Assembly (NCBI RefSeq): GCF_001152565.1
Contig: NZ_CQAZ01000026.1
Coordinates: 25,861-64,729 of the forward strand
DNA: 38,869 bases
DNA from: Yersinia pekkanenii
GTDB taxonomy: Bacteria; Pseudomonadota; Gammaproteobacteria; Enterobacterales; Enterobacteriaceae
Reading direction: 5' to 3'
A model generated the notes under the pieces. The model was not told where the DNA came from and ran no database searches. It worked only from the letters and a program-made list of their open reading frames with translations. Both the position numbers and the translations under genes were made by a program. The number at the start of each line of letters is the position of its first letter. The stretch's first letter is position 1. Positions 16,442 through 26,645 of this stretch are shown here, piece by piece.

Positions 16442-17752
16442 ATGAGTAAGCCATTATCGCTAGTGACGCGCACGGGCGATCGCATTGCAATAGTCAGCGG
16501 CCTGCGGACCCCGTTTGCTAAGCAGGCCACTGCTTACCATGGCGTGCCGGCTGTAGACTTAGGCAAAATTGTGGTCAGTGAATTACTGGCCCGAAGTGGC
16601 GTCGCTCCTGAGCTAATCGATCAACTGGTGTTCGGCCAGGTGGTACAAATGCCCGAAGCGCCCAATATTGCCCGTGAAATCGTGTTGGGTACTGGGATGA
16701 GTGTGCATACCGATGCCTACAGCGTCTCACGCGCCTGCGCGACCAGCTTTCAGGCCGTGGCCAATGTGGCAGAAAGTATTATTGCCGGTTCAGTGACGGT
16801 GGCGATAGCTGGTGGTGCCGATTCTTCTTCCGTGCTGCCGATTGGTGTCAGTAAAGCACTGGCGCGCACCTTGGTCGATGTCAGCAAAGCACGCAGCTTA
16901 TCCCAGCGGCTGAAGTTATTCAGTCGGTTAAAATTGCGCGATCTGTTACCGGTTGCTCCAGCCGTGGCCGAATACTCAACGGGTTTGCGCATGGGGGATA
17001 CTGCTGAACAGATGGCAAAAACCTATGGTATCAGCCGTGAAGATCAAGATGCTCTGGCGCTGCGATCTCATCAAATGGCGGCTGAAGCCTGGCAACAAGG
17101 GTTATTACACGATGAGGTGATGACGGCCTATATTCCGCCTTACCGAGATGCTATTACTGAAGATAATAATATCCGCAAAGATTCCACTTTGGCGCAATAT
17201 GCCAAATTACGCCCGGCATTCGATCGCCAGCACGGCACGGTCACGGCGGCGAACAGTACGCCACTGACGGATGGTGCCGCAGCTGTCATGATGATGAGTG
17301 AAGCAAAAGCAAAAGAGCTTGGATTACAACCATTGGGCTATCTGCGCAGCTTTGCATTTTCCGCCATTGATGTCTGGCAAGACATGCTGTTAGGCCCATC
17401 CTATGCTACGCCATTGGCGCTAGATCGTGCCGGTATTACCTTGGCAGATTTGACCCTTATCGACATGCATGAAGCATTTGCGGCACAAACACTGGCTAAC
17501 TTGAAAATGTTTGCCAGTGATACCTTTGCGCGTGAAAAACTGGGCCGTAGTCACGCTATTGGTGAAGTCGATATGAGCAAATTCAACGTATTGGGTGGTT
17601 CGATTGCTTACGGTCATCCCTTCGCGGCAACGGGCGCACGTATGATTACCCAAACATTAAATGAATTGCGCCGCCGTGGCGGGGGCCTAGGGCTAACCAC
17701 CGCATGTGCTGCTGGCGGTTTAGGCGCGGCGATGATTTTGGAGGTGGAGTAA
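16442..17752 (+). CDS. fadI: 3-ketoacyl-CoA thiolase FadI
   Basis: Last step of the second (often anaerobic) beta-oxidation complex, cutting 3-ketoacyl-CoA into acetyl-CoA and a shortened acyl-CoA. The nucleophile is C99 in 'SRACATS'; the second active site shows '[14 protein letters not shown]' (His) and '[13 protein letters not shown]' (Cys). Start ATG at 16442, with CAGGAG at 16429-16434, gives 436 aa, equal to E. coli FadI. The upstream in-frame extension to 16259 crosses the FadR site and is not real coding. It overlaps fadJ by one base (TAATG); FadI and FadJ form a complex. Confidence 0.97.
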   Translation: MSKPLSLVTRTGDRIAIVSGLRTPFAKQATAYHGVPAVDLGKIVVSELLARSGVAPELIDQLVFGQVVQMPEAPNIAREIVLGTGMSVHTDAYSVSRACATSFQAVANVAESIIAGSVTVAIAGGADSSSVLPIGVSKALARTLVDVSKARSLSQRLKLFSRLKLRDLLPVAPAVAEYSTGLRMGDTAEQMAKTYGISREDQDALALRSHQMAAEAWQQGLLHDEVMTAYIPPYRDAITEDNNIRKDSTLAQYAKLRPAFDRQHGTVTAANSTPLTDGAAAVMMMSEAKAKELGLQPLGYLRSFAFSAIDVWQDMLLGPSYATPLALDRAGITLADLTLIDMHEAFAAQTLANLKMFASDTFAREKLGRSHAIGEVDMSKFNVLGGSIAYGHPFAATGARMITQTLNELRRRGGGLGLTTACAAGGLGAAMILEVE

Positions 17753-19986
17753 TGAGCCAGGAAAATGGACTTAACAGTGGTGGTGAAACGGTAATGGCCA
17801 ATAGCGCGAGTTCGGCCCCGGCAGTATTTACCCTCAGTATTCGGCCCGACAATATTGGTGTTATCACCATTGATGTCGTTGGTGACAAAGTGAACACCTT
17901 AAAGGCTGAATTTGCAGAGCAAATTTCTGAGATATTGCAACAAGCGCAGGCTTTACCGCAATTACAGGGGCTGGTTATTATTTCCGGCAAACCGGACTCT
18001 TTTATTGCGGGTGCTGATATCACCATGATTGCCGCTTGTCGTACCGCACAGGATGCCCGTGTCTTGGCACAGAAAGGGCAATCGATTTTGGCGCAAATCG
18101 CTGCATTTCCGGTACCGGTGGTTGCGGCTATCCATGGTGCTTGTCTCGGCGGCGGGTTAGAACTGGCCTTGGCGTGCCATAGCCGTATTTGCTCGCTGGA
18201 TGATAAAACCGTGCTCGGTTTGCCAGAGGTACAGCTTGGTCTACTGCCCGGCTCGGGAGGCACCCAACGCTTACCGCGTCTGGTGGGGGTCAGTAAGGCG
18301 CTGGATATGATACTGACCGGCAGACAAGTTCGTGCTCGTCAGGCCCTTAACATGGGGCTGGTGGACGATGCCGTCCCACAGGATATCTTGCTGGATGTGG
18401 CTATCAAACGGGCCAATGCCGGTTGGCTCGATCGGCCCGCATTGCCGTGGCAAGAACGTTTACTCAGTGGCCCATTGGGTAAAGCATTACTCTTTAGTAG
18501 CGTGCGTAAGAAAACGCTGGCGAAGACTAAAGGCCATTATCCGGCGGCTGAACGTATTATTGATGTGGTGCGCAAAGGCTTAGACTACGGCGGGCCGAGT
18601 GGTTATGAAGCCGAAGCCAGAGCTTTTGGTGAGCTGGCTATGTCGCCTGAATCAGCCGCGCTGCGCAGTCTGTTTTTTGCTACCACCGCACTTAAAAAAG
18701 AGACCGGTGGTGCCGCTCAACCCCGTGTTATCCATCGTGTCGGCGTGTTAGGTGGCGGCCTTATGGGAGGGGGTATTGCCAATGTCACCGCCACTCGAGC
18801 GGGTTTACCGGTACGCATCAAAGATATCAATCCGCAGGGCATTAATCAGGCGCTGAAAACCACTTGGGGTGCTTTAGGCAAACGGGTGCGCAGTAAACGA
18901 ATGCGCCCGGCTGAGCGGCAACGGCATATGATGTTGATTTCCGGCAGTACAGATTATCGCGGTTTTGACACCGTTGATATTGTGGTTGAAGCGGTATTTG
19001 AAGATTTATTATTGAAGCAACAAATGGTTGCCGACATCGAGCATTTCGGCGCGGCACATACCATTTTCGCCTCTAATACGTCGTCATTGCCGATCAGCCA
19101 AATTGCAGCACAGGCGCAGCGGCCGGAGCAAGTGATTGGCCTGCACTACTTTAGCCCAGTGGATAAAATGCCACTGGTTGAAGTTATTCCTCATGCAAAA
19201 ACCAGCGAAGAAACCATTGCAACCACCGTTGCTTTAGCCCGAAAACAAGGTAAAACAGCCATTGTGGTAGCTGATCGCGCCGGGTTCTATGTAAACCGTA
19301 TTCTGGCTCCGTATATTAACGAAGCTGCGCGCTGTTTATTAGACGGTGAACCTATCGATTCTATCGATAAAGCGCTGGTGAATTTTGGCTTCCCGGTGGG
19401 GCCGATTACGCTGTTGGATGAAGTGGGTATTGATGTCGGCACCAAAATCATGCCCATTTTAGTGGAGCAATTAGGGCCACGTTTTGCCGCACCGCCGTCA
19501 TTTGAGGTCATTTTGAAGGATGGGCGTAAAGGGCGTAAAAATGGTCGTGGCTTCTATTTATATCCGACAAAAAACAGCCGTTTTAACTGGAAAAAAAACC
19601 CAGGGAAACAAGTTGATACCAGCATCTATATCTTACTGGGGGTGACGGCTAAAGCCCATATTGAATCTTCCGTGATAGCACAGCGTTGCACCATGATGAT
19701 GTTGAACGAAGCAGCACGTTGCCTGGACGAGTCAATTATTCGTAACCCGCGAGATGGTGATATTGGCGCAGTGTTTGGCATTGGCTTCCCGCCATTTTTG
19801 GGTGGGCCTTTCCGCTATATGGATAGTCTGGGGGCTGATAAGGTAGTGAAAACGCTCAGATTACTGGTGCAACAGTACGGCGAACGTTTTGAGCCTTGCC
19901 AACGACTGATTTCAATGGCTGAACAACAGCAGATGTTTTACCCAGATGAAAATAGCGTTGATGGGGCACTTAACCCAGAAAACTGA
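17752..19986 (+). CDS. fadJ: Fatty acid oxidation complex alpha subunit FadJ
   Basis: Multifunctional enoyl-CoA hydratase/isomerase and 3-hydroxyacyl-CoA dehydrogenase. An N-terminal crotonase domain (~residues 25-210) shows '[10 protein letters not shown]' and '[18 protein letters not shown]', with '[19 protein letters not shown]'. The NAD-binding dehydrogenase domain begins near residue 330 with '[13 protein letters not shown]'; 'SNTSSLPI' and '[15 protein letters not shown]' follow, with the catalytic His in the latter. ATG at 17752 follows a strong GGAGGTGGAG. Length 744 aa, about 30 more than E. coli FadJ owing to an N-terminal extension; a second in-frame ATG at codon 15 (MANSASS) is a possible alternative start. 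Confidence 0.96.
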   Translation: MSQENGLNSGGETVMANSASSAPAVFTLSIRPDNIGVITIDVVGDKVNTLKAEFAEQISEILQQAQALPQLQGLVIISGKPDSFIAGADITMIAACRTAQDARVLAQKGQSILAQIAAFPVPVVAAIHGACLGGGLELALACHSRICSLDDKTVLGLPEVQLGLLPGSGGTQRLPRLVGVSKALDMILTGRQVRARQALNMGLVDDAVPQDILLDVAIKRANAGWLDRPALPWQERLLSGPLGKALLFSSVRKKTLAKTKGHYPAAERIIDVVRKGLDYGGPSGYEAEARAFGELAMSPESAALRSLFFATTALKKETGGAAQPRVIHRVGVLGGGLMGGGIANVTATRAGLPVRIKDINPQGINQALKTTWGALGKRVRSKRMRPAERQRHMMLISGSTDYRGFDTVDIVVEAVFEDLLLKQQMVADIEHFGAAHTIFASNTSSLPISQIAAQAQRPEQVIGLHYFSPVDKMPLVEVIPHAKTSEETIATTVALARKQGKTAIVVADRAGFYVNRILAPYINEAARCLLDGEPIDSIDKALVNFGFPVGPITLLDEVGIDVGTKIMPILVEQLGPRFAAPPSFEVILKDGRKGRKNGRGFYLYPTKNSRFNWKKNPGKQVDTSIYILLGVTAKAHIESSVIAQRCTMMMLNEAARCLDESIIRNPRDGDIGAVFGIGFPPFLGGPFRYMDSLGADKVVKTLRLLVQQYGERFEPCQRLISMAEQQQMFYPDENSVDGALNPEN

Positions 19987-20005
19987 GTCGAGTGATAGAG
20001 AGAAT

Positions 20006-20030
20006 ACCGCCGGTTTGGCGGTGTTTCTTT
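20006..20030 (+). terminator. Intrinsic terminator of fadIJ
   Basis: ACCGCC (20006-20011) pairs with GGCGGT (20017-20022), then GTTTCTTT. Confidence 0.75.
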
Positions 20031-20445
20031 CGCCAATGTTGTGTTATTCAATAGCCATAATTAAGAGTGTGAGCAGGATCACCACCTGCAATTCTAACGG
20101 GTAAGGTGGCTGTACACTGGCGACAACCCGCGCTACCTTAATCAGAATTACGCAAAGTGGCTATTCGCGCCAAAATGAATTAATAACCACTTATTGCGCA
20201 GGTGATGGAGTTTGGATTAAGCTATTGATATGGTTATTATGTAACCAGTCAAGGTGGGCTGCCGGTATCTCTGGCGTAAAAATAGCCATTTTCTTTACCT
20301 TAAGTTTCAGGCAGAATGCCCGGCCGCCATAGAGAGACGGCGCGTTATCGTTATGAAGTTTCTTTGCTCTTGGGCGAAGGTTTCGGCGGTACAGCACGCG
20401 AAGCGTTTCTGTATAGCGTTATGTTTTTAACAAAAACGGTGCAAT
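20031..20445. other. Intergenic region between fadJ and sixA
   Basis: About 415 bp with no gene I can support. A 68-codon minus-strand frame (20191-20397) has no known domain. TAAGGTGGC (20102-20110) and GCTACCTTA (20132-20140) form an imperfect inverted repeat. The sixA promoter should lie at the right end but is not clear. Confidence 0.5.
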
Positions 20446-20937
20446 ATGCAAGTTTTCATTATGCGTCACGGCGACGCGGCACTTGATGCAGCCAGTGATG
20501 CACAGAGGGCCCTTACCCTGTGCGGTCAGGATGAATCTCGTCAAATAGCAAGCTGGCTAAACGAACAGTCGGTTGATGTAGCGAGGGTTCTGGTTAGCCC
20601 TTACTTGCGCGCGAGGCAAACATTGGACGTGGTGCGTGAGGTTATGGCTTTGCCAACAGAGCCGGAAGTGATGCCAGAATTAACGCCGGGTGGGGATCCC
20701 GCTTTTATCTGCTGCTATTTGCAGACCTTAGCCAAAGAAGATTGCAATGCAGTGCTGGTTATCTCGCACTTGCCGTTGGTGGGGTATCTGGTCGCTGAAC
20801 TTTGCCCTGGGCAATGTCCACCCATGTTTGCTACTTCGGCAATTGCCTGTGTTGACCTTGATGGTGATAGCGGGAAGGGCTCGTTTGACTGGCAGGTAAG
20901 CCCGTCACAATTGCTGGCGAAGGCCTGCCACGGTTGA
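20446..20937 (+). CDS. sixA: Phosphohistidine phosphatase SixA
   Basis: Phosphoglycerate-mutase-fold phosphatase acting on phosphohistidine; in E. coli it acts on the nitrogen phosphotransferase system and on ArcB. The catalytic motif is 'MRHGDA' (H8), with a downstream Arg in 'YLRARQTLD' and the second His in 'VISHLPLVGYL'. 163 aa, normal length. Gene order fadJ-sixA is conserved in E. coli. The ribosome binding site before ATG 20446 is weak. Confidence 0.95.
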   Translation: MQVFIMRHGDAALDAASDAQRALTLCGQDESRQIASWLNEQSVDVARVLVSPYLRARQTLDVVREVMALPTEPEVMPELTPGGDPAFICCYLQTLAKEDCNAVLVISHLPLVGYLVAELCPGQCPPMFATSAIACVDLDGDSGKGSFDWQVSPSQLLAKACHG

Positions 20938-20962
20938 AAGTCGTTTTAGTCAAGGTTCTATC

Positions 20963-20995
20963 GGCGCGGCATTTCTGTCGCGCCTTTGCTTTTTC
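20963..20995 (+). terminator. Intrinsic terminator of sixA
   Basis: GGCGCG (20963-20968) pairs with CGCGCC (20979-20984), followed by TTTGCTTTTT. It may also serve smrB from the other strand only weakly. Confidence 0.75.
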
Positions 20996-21039
20996 TACCA
21001 AACTGTATTTTATACAACCTAATGATTACCCGGTTCCGG

Positions 21040-21570
21040 CTACTCTTCTAACTCAATCAATACCAGTAAGGCCGCAGTGCCACCCCACTCTTTAGGGGCT
21101 TGGTGGAATGCCAGCACATCTGGGTGCTGTGCCAGCCACAAAGGGCTTTGTTGTTTGAGAACATGCTTGCCATGGCCGTGCATGACACAGGCACAATGCA
21201 CATGTTCGCGTCTGCAGGCGGCAATTAATGCCCCCAACTCTTGCTTGGCCTGCTTTTGGGTTAATCCATGTAAGTCCAAAAACATATCAGGTGAGTAATC
21301 GCCCCGCCGCAATTTTTTAACTTCAAAATGATCAACACCGGGCCGCACATAGCGAGTCGGACCTTCGCTATCTAACTGTGGTTGGAATTCATCGGAAAAA
21401 TAATAACTGGCATCAACCTGCTCTTGCAGTAGCCGCACCGGTGCGATTTTTTTACCTAACTTGGGCGGCATATGGTGGACAATCGTGTCCTGTTTCAGTT
21501 TTTTTGCCCCGGCTATCGACTCTTTAAATAGCTGTAATTCGTCGGTCGTCAGGTGATATTTATTTTTCAT
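21040..21570 (-). CDS. smrB: Ribosome rescue endonuclease SmrB
   Basis: Smr-domain nuclease that cuts mRNA at collided ribosomes in E. coli (formerly YfcN). The C-terminal Smr domain (~residues 88-176) has '[14 protein letters not shown]' and '[13 protein letters not shown]', the DLHG and HGHGK motifs. The N-terminal segment 'GRKIKQDTIVH'-like region ('[15 protein letters not shown]') is also conserved. ATG at 21570 gives 176 aa and starts MKNKYHL, like E. coli MKKK; an upstream TTG would add eight residues. Divergent from prmB as in E. coli. Confidence 0.95.
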   Translation of the reverse strand: MKNKYHLTTDELQLFKESIAGAKKLKQDTIVHHMPPKLGKKIAPVRLLQEQVDASYYFSDEFQPQLDSEGPTRYVRPGVDHFEVKKLRRGDYSPDMFLDLHGLTQKQAKQELGALIAACRREHVHCACVMHGHGKHVLKQQSPLWLAQHPDVLAFHQAPKEWGGTAALLVLIELEE

Positions 21571-21776
21571 TGTCTGTTCATTGTACCTATTCAATTGCCT
21601 TCAGTTTACCTATTGAAAATCATCTGTCTAAGTAAATGTGGATATGGAATTAGCGGCTTTAATGTTCTATTCATTATTCGGTTATCATTCAACTGATGTA
21701 TTGCTGCTGATTTGTCGCGGGCTTCATGGCAAACTAGGGCATAGATAATGATGTTAAGCACCCGTTGGAGAATACC

Positions 21777-22742
21777 TTGGACAAGATTTTCGTCGATGAA
21801 GCTGTAAATGAGCTGCACACCATTCAGGATATGCTGCGTTGGGCAGTCAGTCGATTTAATGCGGCTGATATTTTTTATGGTCACGGTACTGATAATCCGT
21901 GGGACGAAGCGGTACAACTGGTTTTCCCAAGTCTATTTTTACCAATAGATATGCCGGAAGATATGCGCAATGCGCGCCTGACCTCCAGTGAACGCCACCG
22001 TATTGTCGAGCGGGTTATCCGCCGGGTGAATGAGCGTATTCCAGTGGCTTATCTGACCAATAAAGCTTGGTTCTGTGGTATGGAATATTATGTTGATGAA
22101 CGCGTGTTGGTGCCACGTTCACCCATAGCTGAATTGATCAATAACAGTTTTGACGGGCTGATCAGACAGCAACCTAAGCATATTCTGGATATGTGCACCG
22201 GCAGTGGCTGTATTGCTATTGCTTGCGCTTATGCCTTCCCGGAAGCTGAAGTGGATGCGGTTGATATCTCCAATGATGTGCTGGCGGTAACTGAGCTCAA
22301 TATTCAACAGCACGGTATGGAGCATCAGGTCACGCCTATTCGTTCTGACCTGTTCCGCGATTTACCTCCGATAAAATATGATTTGATTGTCACCAACCCA
22401 CCATATGTCGATGCTGAAGATATGGACGACTTGCCACAGGAGTTCCGCTTCGAGCCTGAATTGGGGCTGGCTGCCGGTAGCGATGGACTGAAACTGGCCC
22501 GTCGTATTTTAGCTTGTGCACCGGACTTTTTGCAGGATGATGGGGTGTTGGTTTGCGAAGTGGGCAATAGCATGGTGCATTTGATGGACCAGTACCCGGA
22601 TGTCCCTTTCACCTGGCTGGAGTTTGACAACGGCGGTGATGGTGTCTTTATGCTGACAAAACAGCAACTGATTGACTGTGCAGCACATTTTATTATGTAC
22701 CGTGATGAATCAACCTCTACTTATAATACTCTGTCAGTGTGA
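21777..22742 (+). CDS. prmB: Ribosomal protein uL3 N5-glutamine methyltransferase PrmB
   Basis: Methylates a glutamine of ribosomal protein L3 using S-adenosylmethionine. The SAM-binding loop is '[15 protein letters not shown]', then 'VDAVDIS', and the substrate-glutamine motif is '[11 protein letters not shown]'. I chose TTG at 21777, which gives LDKIFVDEA like E. coli [13 protein letters not shown] sits six bases before it. An earlier TTG (21765) would overlap that GGAG. The protein is 321 aa, with a short C-terminal extension relative to E. coli. Confidence 0.95.
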   Translation: MDKIFVDEAVNELHTIQDMLRWAVSRFNAADIFYGHGTDNPWDEAVQLVFPSLFLPIDMPEDMRNARLTSSERHRIVERVIRRVNERIPVAYLTNKAWFCGMEYYVDERVLVPRSPIAELINNSFDGLIRQQPKHILDMCTGSGCIAIACAYAFPEAEVDAVDISNDVLAVTELNIQQHGMEHQVTPIRSDLFRDLPPIKYDLIVTNPPYVDAEDMDDLPQEFRFEPELGLAAGSDGLKLARRILACAPDFLQDDGVLVCEVGNSMVHLMDQYPDVPFTWLEFDNGGDGVFMLTKQQLIDCAAHFIMYRDESTSTYNTLSV

Positions 22743-22763
22743 TTAATCTCGGGCTGACAGCTT

Positions 22764-22823
22764 GTTTATGAGTAATGTGTTTATGACTAAATTGTTTATC
22801 GCTAAATTGTTTATCACTCAAGG
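22764..22823 (+). repeat. Four-copy 15-bp tandem repeat upstream of aroC
   Basis: Units start GTTTAT at 22764, 22779, 22794 and 22809, for example GTTTATCGCTAAATT at 22794-22808. As 15 is a multiple of three, the repeats stay in one reading frame and form a 19-codon frame from ATG 22768 to TAA 22825-22827, ending nine bases before the aroC start. Confidence 0.75.
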
Positions 22824-22836
22824 CTAAGGAACCGTG

Positions 22837-23922
22837 ATGGCTGGCAACAGTATTGGGCAGTTTTTCCGCGTCACCACTTTTGGTGAATCTCACGGTATCG
22901 CTTTGGGGTGTATTATTGATGGCGTCCCTCCGGGCATTCCGATCACCGAAGCTGATATTCAGTTAGATCTTGATCGGCGGCGTCCGGGTACCTCACGTTA
23001 TACCACCCAGCGCCGCGAGCTGGATCAGGTGCGCATTTTATCTGGCGTATTTGAGGGGCTAACCACCGGTACCAGCATCGGGTTAATGATTGAGAATACT
23101 GACCAGCGTTCACAGGATTACAGCGCGATTAAAGACGTGTTCCGCCCTGGCCATGCTGATTATACCTACGAACAGAAATACGGTGTGCGTGATTATCGTG
23201 GCGGTGGCCGCTCTTCAGCGCGTGAAACTGCGATGCGTGTTGCTGCCGGTGCGATTGCTAAAAAGTATCTGGCGCAGAAATTCGGGGTGCAGGTGCGTGG
23301 CTATCTGGCCCAAATTGGTGATATCAGTTGTGAATTGATTGACTGGGATTTGGTTGAACAGAATCCGTTCTTCTGCCCGGATGCCAGTAAATTGGAGCCG
23401 CTAGATACGCTGATGCGCGAGCTGAAAAAGGCTGGCGACTCGATTGGTGCCAAAATTACCGTAGTGGCTGAACATGTACCCGTGGGGTTAGGCGAGCCAG
23501 TATTTGACCGTCTAGATGCCGATTTGGCCCATGCGCTGATGAGCATTAATGCGGTAAAAGGGGTGGAGATCGGCGATGGTTTTGCTGTGGTCACCAGGCG
23601 TGGTAGTGAAAACCGCGATGAGATCACCCCGCAAGGTTTTCAGAGCAACCATGCCGGTGGCATTTTAGGCGGTATCAGTAGCGGGCAGCCGGTCGTGGCG
23701 CACATTGCCTTAAAACCGACGTCCAGCATTATGGTGCCAGGGCAAACCATTAACCGGCAAGGTGAGGCGGTTGAAATGGTTACCCGTGGTCGCCATGACC
23801 CTTGTGTCGGTATCCGTGCCGTGCCAATTGCTGAAGCGATGATGGCTATTGTGTTAATGGATCACTTGCTGCGCCAGCGAGCACAGTGCGGTGATGTGGT
23901 TTCAGACGTTCCGCGCTGGTAG
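22837..23922 (+). CDS. aroC: Chorismate synthase AroC
   Basis: Last step of the shikimate pathway: 5-enolpyruvylshikimate-3-phosphate to chorismate, with reduced FMN. The family blocks are all present: '[18 protein letters not shown]', '[21 protein letters not shown]', and '[19 protein letters not shown]'. ATG at 22837 gives 361 aa, equal to E. coli; the GTG at 22834 is one codon earlier. AAGGA lies upstream. Very tight gap to mepA, so the two are probably one transcript. Confidence 0.97.
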   Translation: MAGNSIGQFFRVTTFGESHGIALGCIIDGVPPGIPITEADIQLDLDRRRPGTSRYTTQRRELDQVRILSGVFEGLTTGTSIGLMIENTDQRSQDYSAIKDVFRPGHADYTYEQKYGVRDYRGGGRSSARETAMRVAAGAIAKKYLAQKFGVQVRGYLAQIGDISCELIDWDLVEQNPFFCPDASKLEPLDTLMRELKKAGDSIGAKITVVAEHVPVGLGEPVFDRLDADLAHALMSINAVKGVEIGDGFAVVTRRGSENRDEITPQGFQSNHAGGILGGISSGQPVVAHIALKPTSSIMVPGQTINRQGEAVEMVTRGRHDPCVGIRAVPIAEAMMAIVLMDHLLRQRAQCGDVVSDVPRW

Positions 23923-23927
23923 TCACA

Positions 23928-24755
23928 ATGAAAAAATGGATAGCGGGCCTAGTGGCGCTGGTTGCCGTTAGTTCGGCCACGGCAGCGACGCCATGGCAAC
24001 AGATCACCCATCCGGTGGCAGGCTCGCCGCAGTCAATTGGCGGTTTTGCCAATGGCTGCGTTATTGGTGCCATGCCTTTGCCGCTTGAGTCGGCAGATTA
24101 TCAGGTGATGCGGCCGGATCAACGCCGTTATTTTGGTCATCCTGATTTGTTGAACTTTATCCATCGCTTGAGTGATCAAGCCCAGAAAAATCAGCTCGGT
24201 ACGGTGTTAATTGGTGATATGGCGATGCCCGCCGGTGGGCGTTTTAGTCGCGGTCATGCCAGTCATCAGTCGGGTCTGGATGTGGATATCTGGCTGCAAC
24301 TGCCGCAACAGCGCTGGAGCCAGCAACAGTTACTGAAACCGCAACCGATTGATTTAGTTTCCGCTGACGGCAAGCGGGTGGTGCCTGCGTTATGGCAGCC
24401 GCAAGTCGAAAACCTGATTAAGCTGGCGGCTAAAGATAACGAAGTGACACGAATTTTTGTCAATCCGGCGATTAAAAAACAGCTCTGTCTGGATGCCGGC
24501 GCGGATCGCCATTGGTTGCACAAAGTCCGACCTTGGTTTGGCCATCGTGCTCATATGCATGTACGACTGCGTTGTCCGGCAGGTAGCCTGGAGTGCCTGG
24601 ATCAAGATACTCCGCCACCGGGTGATGGCTGTGGTGCGGAATTAGAAAGCTGGTTCCAGCCACATCAGCCAAGTGCCAAACCGGGTAAAACCTTACCCCC
24701 TCCATTGCCAGCTTCATGTCAGGCTTTGTTGGATAACCATTTCGCTGCGGAATAA
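23928..24755 (+). CDS. mepA: Penicillin-insensitive murein DD-endopeptidase MepA
   Basis: Periplasmic zinc hydrolase (LAS family) that cuts peptidoglycan crosslinks. Signal peptide at residues 1-19 (ends SSATA-). Metal-binding segments: '[16 protein letters not shown]' (HxxxxxxD type) and '[15 protein letters not shown]' (HxH). Several cysteines (e.g. in '[14 protein letters not shown]') fit the disulfides of MepA. 275 aa, normal. Starts five bases after the aroC stop. Confidence 0.96.
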   Translation: MKKWIAGLVALVAVSSATAATPWQQITHPVAGSPQSIGGFANGCVIGAMPLPLESADYQVMRPDQRRYFGHPDLLNFIHRLSDQAQKNQLGTVLIGDMAMPAGGRFSRGHASHQSGLDVDIWLQLPQQRWSQQQLLKPQPIDLVSADGKRVVPALWQPQVENLIKLAAKDNEVTRIFVNPAIKKQLCLDAGADRHWLHKVRPWFGHRAHMHVRLRCPAGSLECLDQDTPPPGDGCGAELESWFQPHQPSAKPGKTLPPPLPASCQALLDNHFAAE

Positions 24756-24758
24756 ATC

Positions 24759-25565
24759 ATGGATTGGTTTACGCTGGGTCCTGGGGTTTTAGGGATTCTG
24801 TTTTTAGTGGCTTTATTGGCTGGCTTTATTGATTCCATCGCCGGTGGTGGCGGTTTGTTAACCGTCCCGGCACTGCTGGCGATAGGGCTGCCGCCAGCAC
24901 AGGTATTGGCGACCAATAAATTACAGTCGGTGGGTGGGTCTTTCTCTGCCAGTCTTTATTTTATCCGCCGTGGGGCGGTTAATTTAAAAGAGCAAAAACT
25001 GACCATTGCCTTGACGTTGGTAGGTTCAATGCTGGGTGCAATTTTAGTCCAGCAGATGCGCGCTGATATTCTGCGGCAAATCTTGCCACTGCTGGTAATA
25101 GGGATTGGTATCTATTTTCTGGTCACGCCAAAGCTAGGTGAAGTCGACCAACAGCGCCGCTTATCCGCCTTGCCGTTTGCCTTGATAGCCGGTGGTGGGG
25201 TGGGATTTTATGATGGTTTCTTTGGCCCTGGTGCCGGTTCCTTCTATGCACTGGCTTTTGTTACCTTGTGCGGTTTTAATCTGGCAAAATCCACAGCCCA
25301 TGCCAAAGTGCTCAATTTCACCTCTAATGCTGGCAGCCTGATATTCTTTATCGTCGGCGGTAAAGTGGTGTGGAGTGTTGGGCTAGTGATGCTGGTAGGA
25401 CAGGTGCTGGGCGCGCGGATCGGCGCACATATGGTGCTGACCAAGGGGCAGAAATTAATTCGCCCAATGATCGTTGTGGTTTCATTCGTAATGAGCTGCA
25501 AGCTGCTGTACGACAGCCACGGTGCTGAAATATTCTCTTGGCTGGGATTACACATTTTCGCATAA
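24759..25565 (+). CDS. yfcA: TSUP-family membrane transporter YfcA
   Basis: Eight-span inner-membrane protein of the TauE/SafE (TSUP) family; substrate not established. 'DSIAGGGGLLTVPALLAIGLPP' and 'GFYDGFFGPGAGSFYALAFV' are the two repeated half-domain signatures. 268 aa. ATG three bases after the mepA stop, so part of aroC-mepA-yfcA, as in E. coli. Confidence 0.93.
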   Translation: MDWFTLGPGVLGILFLVALLAGFIDSIAGGGGLLTVPALLAIGLPPAQVLATNKLQSVGGSFSASLYFIRRGAVNLKEQKLTIALTLVGSMLGAILVQQMRADILRQILPLLVIGIGIYFLVTPKLGEVDQQRRLSALPFALIAGGGVGFYDGFFGPGAGSFYALAFVTLCGFNLAKSTAHAKVLNFTSNAGSLIFFIVGGKVVWSVGLVMLVGQVLGARIGAHMVLTKGQKLIRPMIVVVSFVMSCKLLYDSHGAEIFSWLGLHIFA

Positions 25566-25630
25566 CCCAAGGTATCAAAACTATAGCGGGCTTGAATGCC
25601 GCAGGTGATATCGCTGTTACGGACCTAAGC

Positions 25631-26173
25631 ATGACCCATGATTATCAGCAATTAATCGATATTTTTAATACCTGTTTCAGCTCTGAATATAATACACGAT
25701 TGGTAAAAGGCGATGATGAACCTATTTACCTGCCTGCCGATGCAGAGTTCCCGTATCACCGGGTGATTTTTGCCCATGGATATTATGCCAGTGGCATGCA
25801 TGAAATCTCCCATTGGTGTATTGCCGGGGAAGAACGGCGCAAGCAGGTGGATTTTGGTTATTGGTATTGCCCAGATGGGCGCGATGCATTAACTCAAAGC
25901 CAATTTGAAAGGGTAGAGATCAAACCACAGGCACTGGAATGGATGTTTTGCGTGGCCGCCGGTTTCCCTTTCAACGTCAGTTGCGACAATTTGGAAGGTG
26001 ATTGCGAACCGGACCGGATAACATTTCAGCGCAAAGTACGTGAACAAGTGCTGTGGCATTTGGACAATGGGATATCCTCACGACCTGCGGGCTTTATTCA
26101 GGCACTGCAATCGTTTTACAATACGCCGCCATTGGTGCCCGCGCTTTTCCCATACCCGGAAGATCTCGTGTAG
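25631..26173 (+). CDS. epmC: Elongation factor P hydroxylase EpmC
   Basis: Hydroxylates the modified lysine of EF-P (formerly YfcM). The metal motif is 'HEISHW', and '[16 protein letters not shown]'-like block ('[16 protein letters not shown]') and '[15 protein letters not shown]' are near-identical to E. coli. I chose ATG at 25631 (MTHDYQQ), which fits E. coli; an upstream frame reaches into yfcA. 180 aa. Confidence 0.93.
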   Translation: MTHDYQQLIDIFNTCFSSEYNTRLVKGDDEPIYLPADAEFPYHRVIFAHGYYASGMHEISHWCIAGEERRKQVDFGYWYCPDGRDALTQSQFERVEIKPQALEWMFCVAAGFPFNVSCDNLEGDCEPDRITFQRKVREQVLWHLDNGISSRPAGFIQALQSFYNTPPLVPALFPYPEDLV

Positions 26174-26216
26174 CGTTATATATTGTATTGATATAAAAGA
26201 AAAATTAGGGGGAATG

Positions 26217-26498
26217 ATGATTGCAGAGTTCGAAACGCGCATCTTGGCGCAGATTGATAACATGGTAGAGCACGCCAGTGATGATGATTTATTTGCCGGT
26301 GGCTACCTGTGCGGTCATCTGACGTTAGCCGTTGCTGAATCTGAAGAATTTGGCGAGCACACGGCTGAACAGTTACATGCCAGAGTGCAGACCAGCCTGG
26401 AGAAAGCGATTAAAGCCGGTGAGCTTTCCCCGCCGGATCAGGCTTTGGTTTTGGGATTGTGGGATCGTTTATTAGAACAAGCCCAATTACCACACTAA
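26217..26498 (+). CDS. yfcL: YfcL family protein of unknown function
   Basis: Small acidic alpha-helical protein, function unknown. '[20 protein letters not shown]' and '[16 protein letters not shown]' match E. coli YfcL, also after epmC. The ATG at 26217 has AGGGGG five bases upstream; ATG 26214 is too close to it. 93 aa. Confidence 0.9.
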   Translation: MIAEFETRILAQIDNMVEHASDDDLFAGGYLCGHLTLAVAESEEFGEHTAEQLHARVQTSLEKAIKAGELSPPDQALVLGLWDRLLEQAQLPH

Positions 26499-26555
26499 AT
26501 ACTTAATAGCCCTCAACTCAGAAAGCTAATAAGCCAGATAGGGTGAGGAAATGTG

Positions 26556-26598
26556 CCGAATGGGTCGTAGTCGCGTAAGCGACCGGAGTGCCCATCGG
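26556..26598. repeat. Nested inverted repeat between yfcL and mnmC
   Basis: An inner perfect stem GTCGC-GTAA-GCGAC (26570-26583) sits inside an outer stem of CCGAATGGG (26556-26564) and CCCATCGG (26591-26598) with one bulged base. No T run on either side. It may be a dispersed intergenic repeat or a structured RNA element. Confidence 0.5.
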
Positions 26599-26645
26599 TG
26601 CAGTCGCCCCGGCAGTCTTTGGACATACAACAACGTCAATAATAG

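Noticed and set aside
20191-20397. 68-codon minus-strand frame between fadJ and sixA
   Set aside because: No domain or homologue recognised; the more plausible inner start would give only about 32 residues. Worth only a conservation check.
22768-22827. 19-codon frame before aroC as a true gene
   Set aside because: It arises from the tandem repeat and lacks a ribosome binding site; kept as a finding, not as a CDS.
26556-26598. ERIC element between yfcL and mnmC
   Set aside because: Some short similarity around GTAAGCGACC, but the rest does not match the ERIC consensus I recall.
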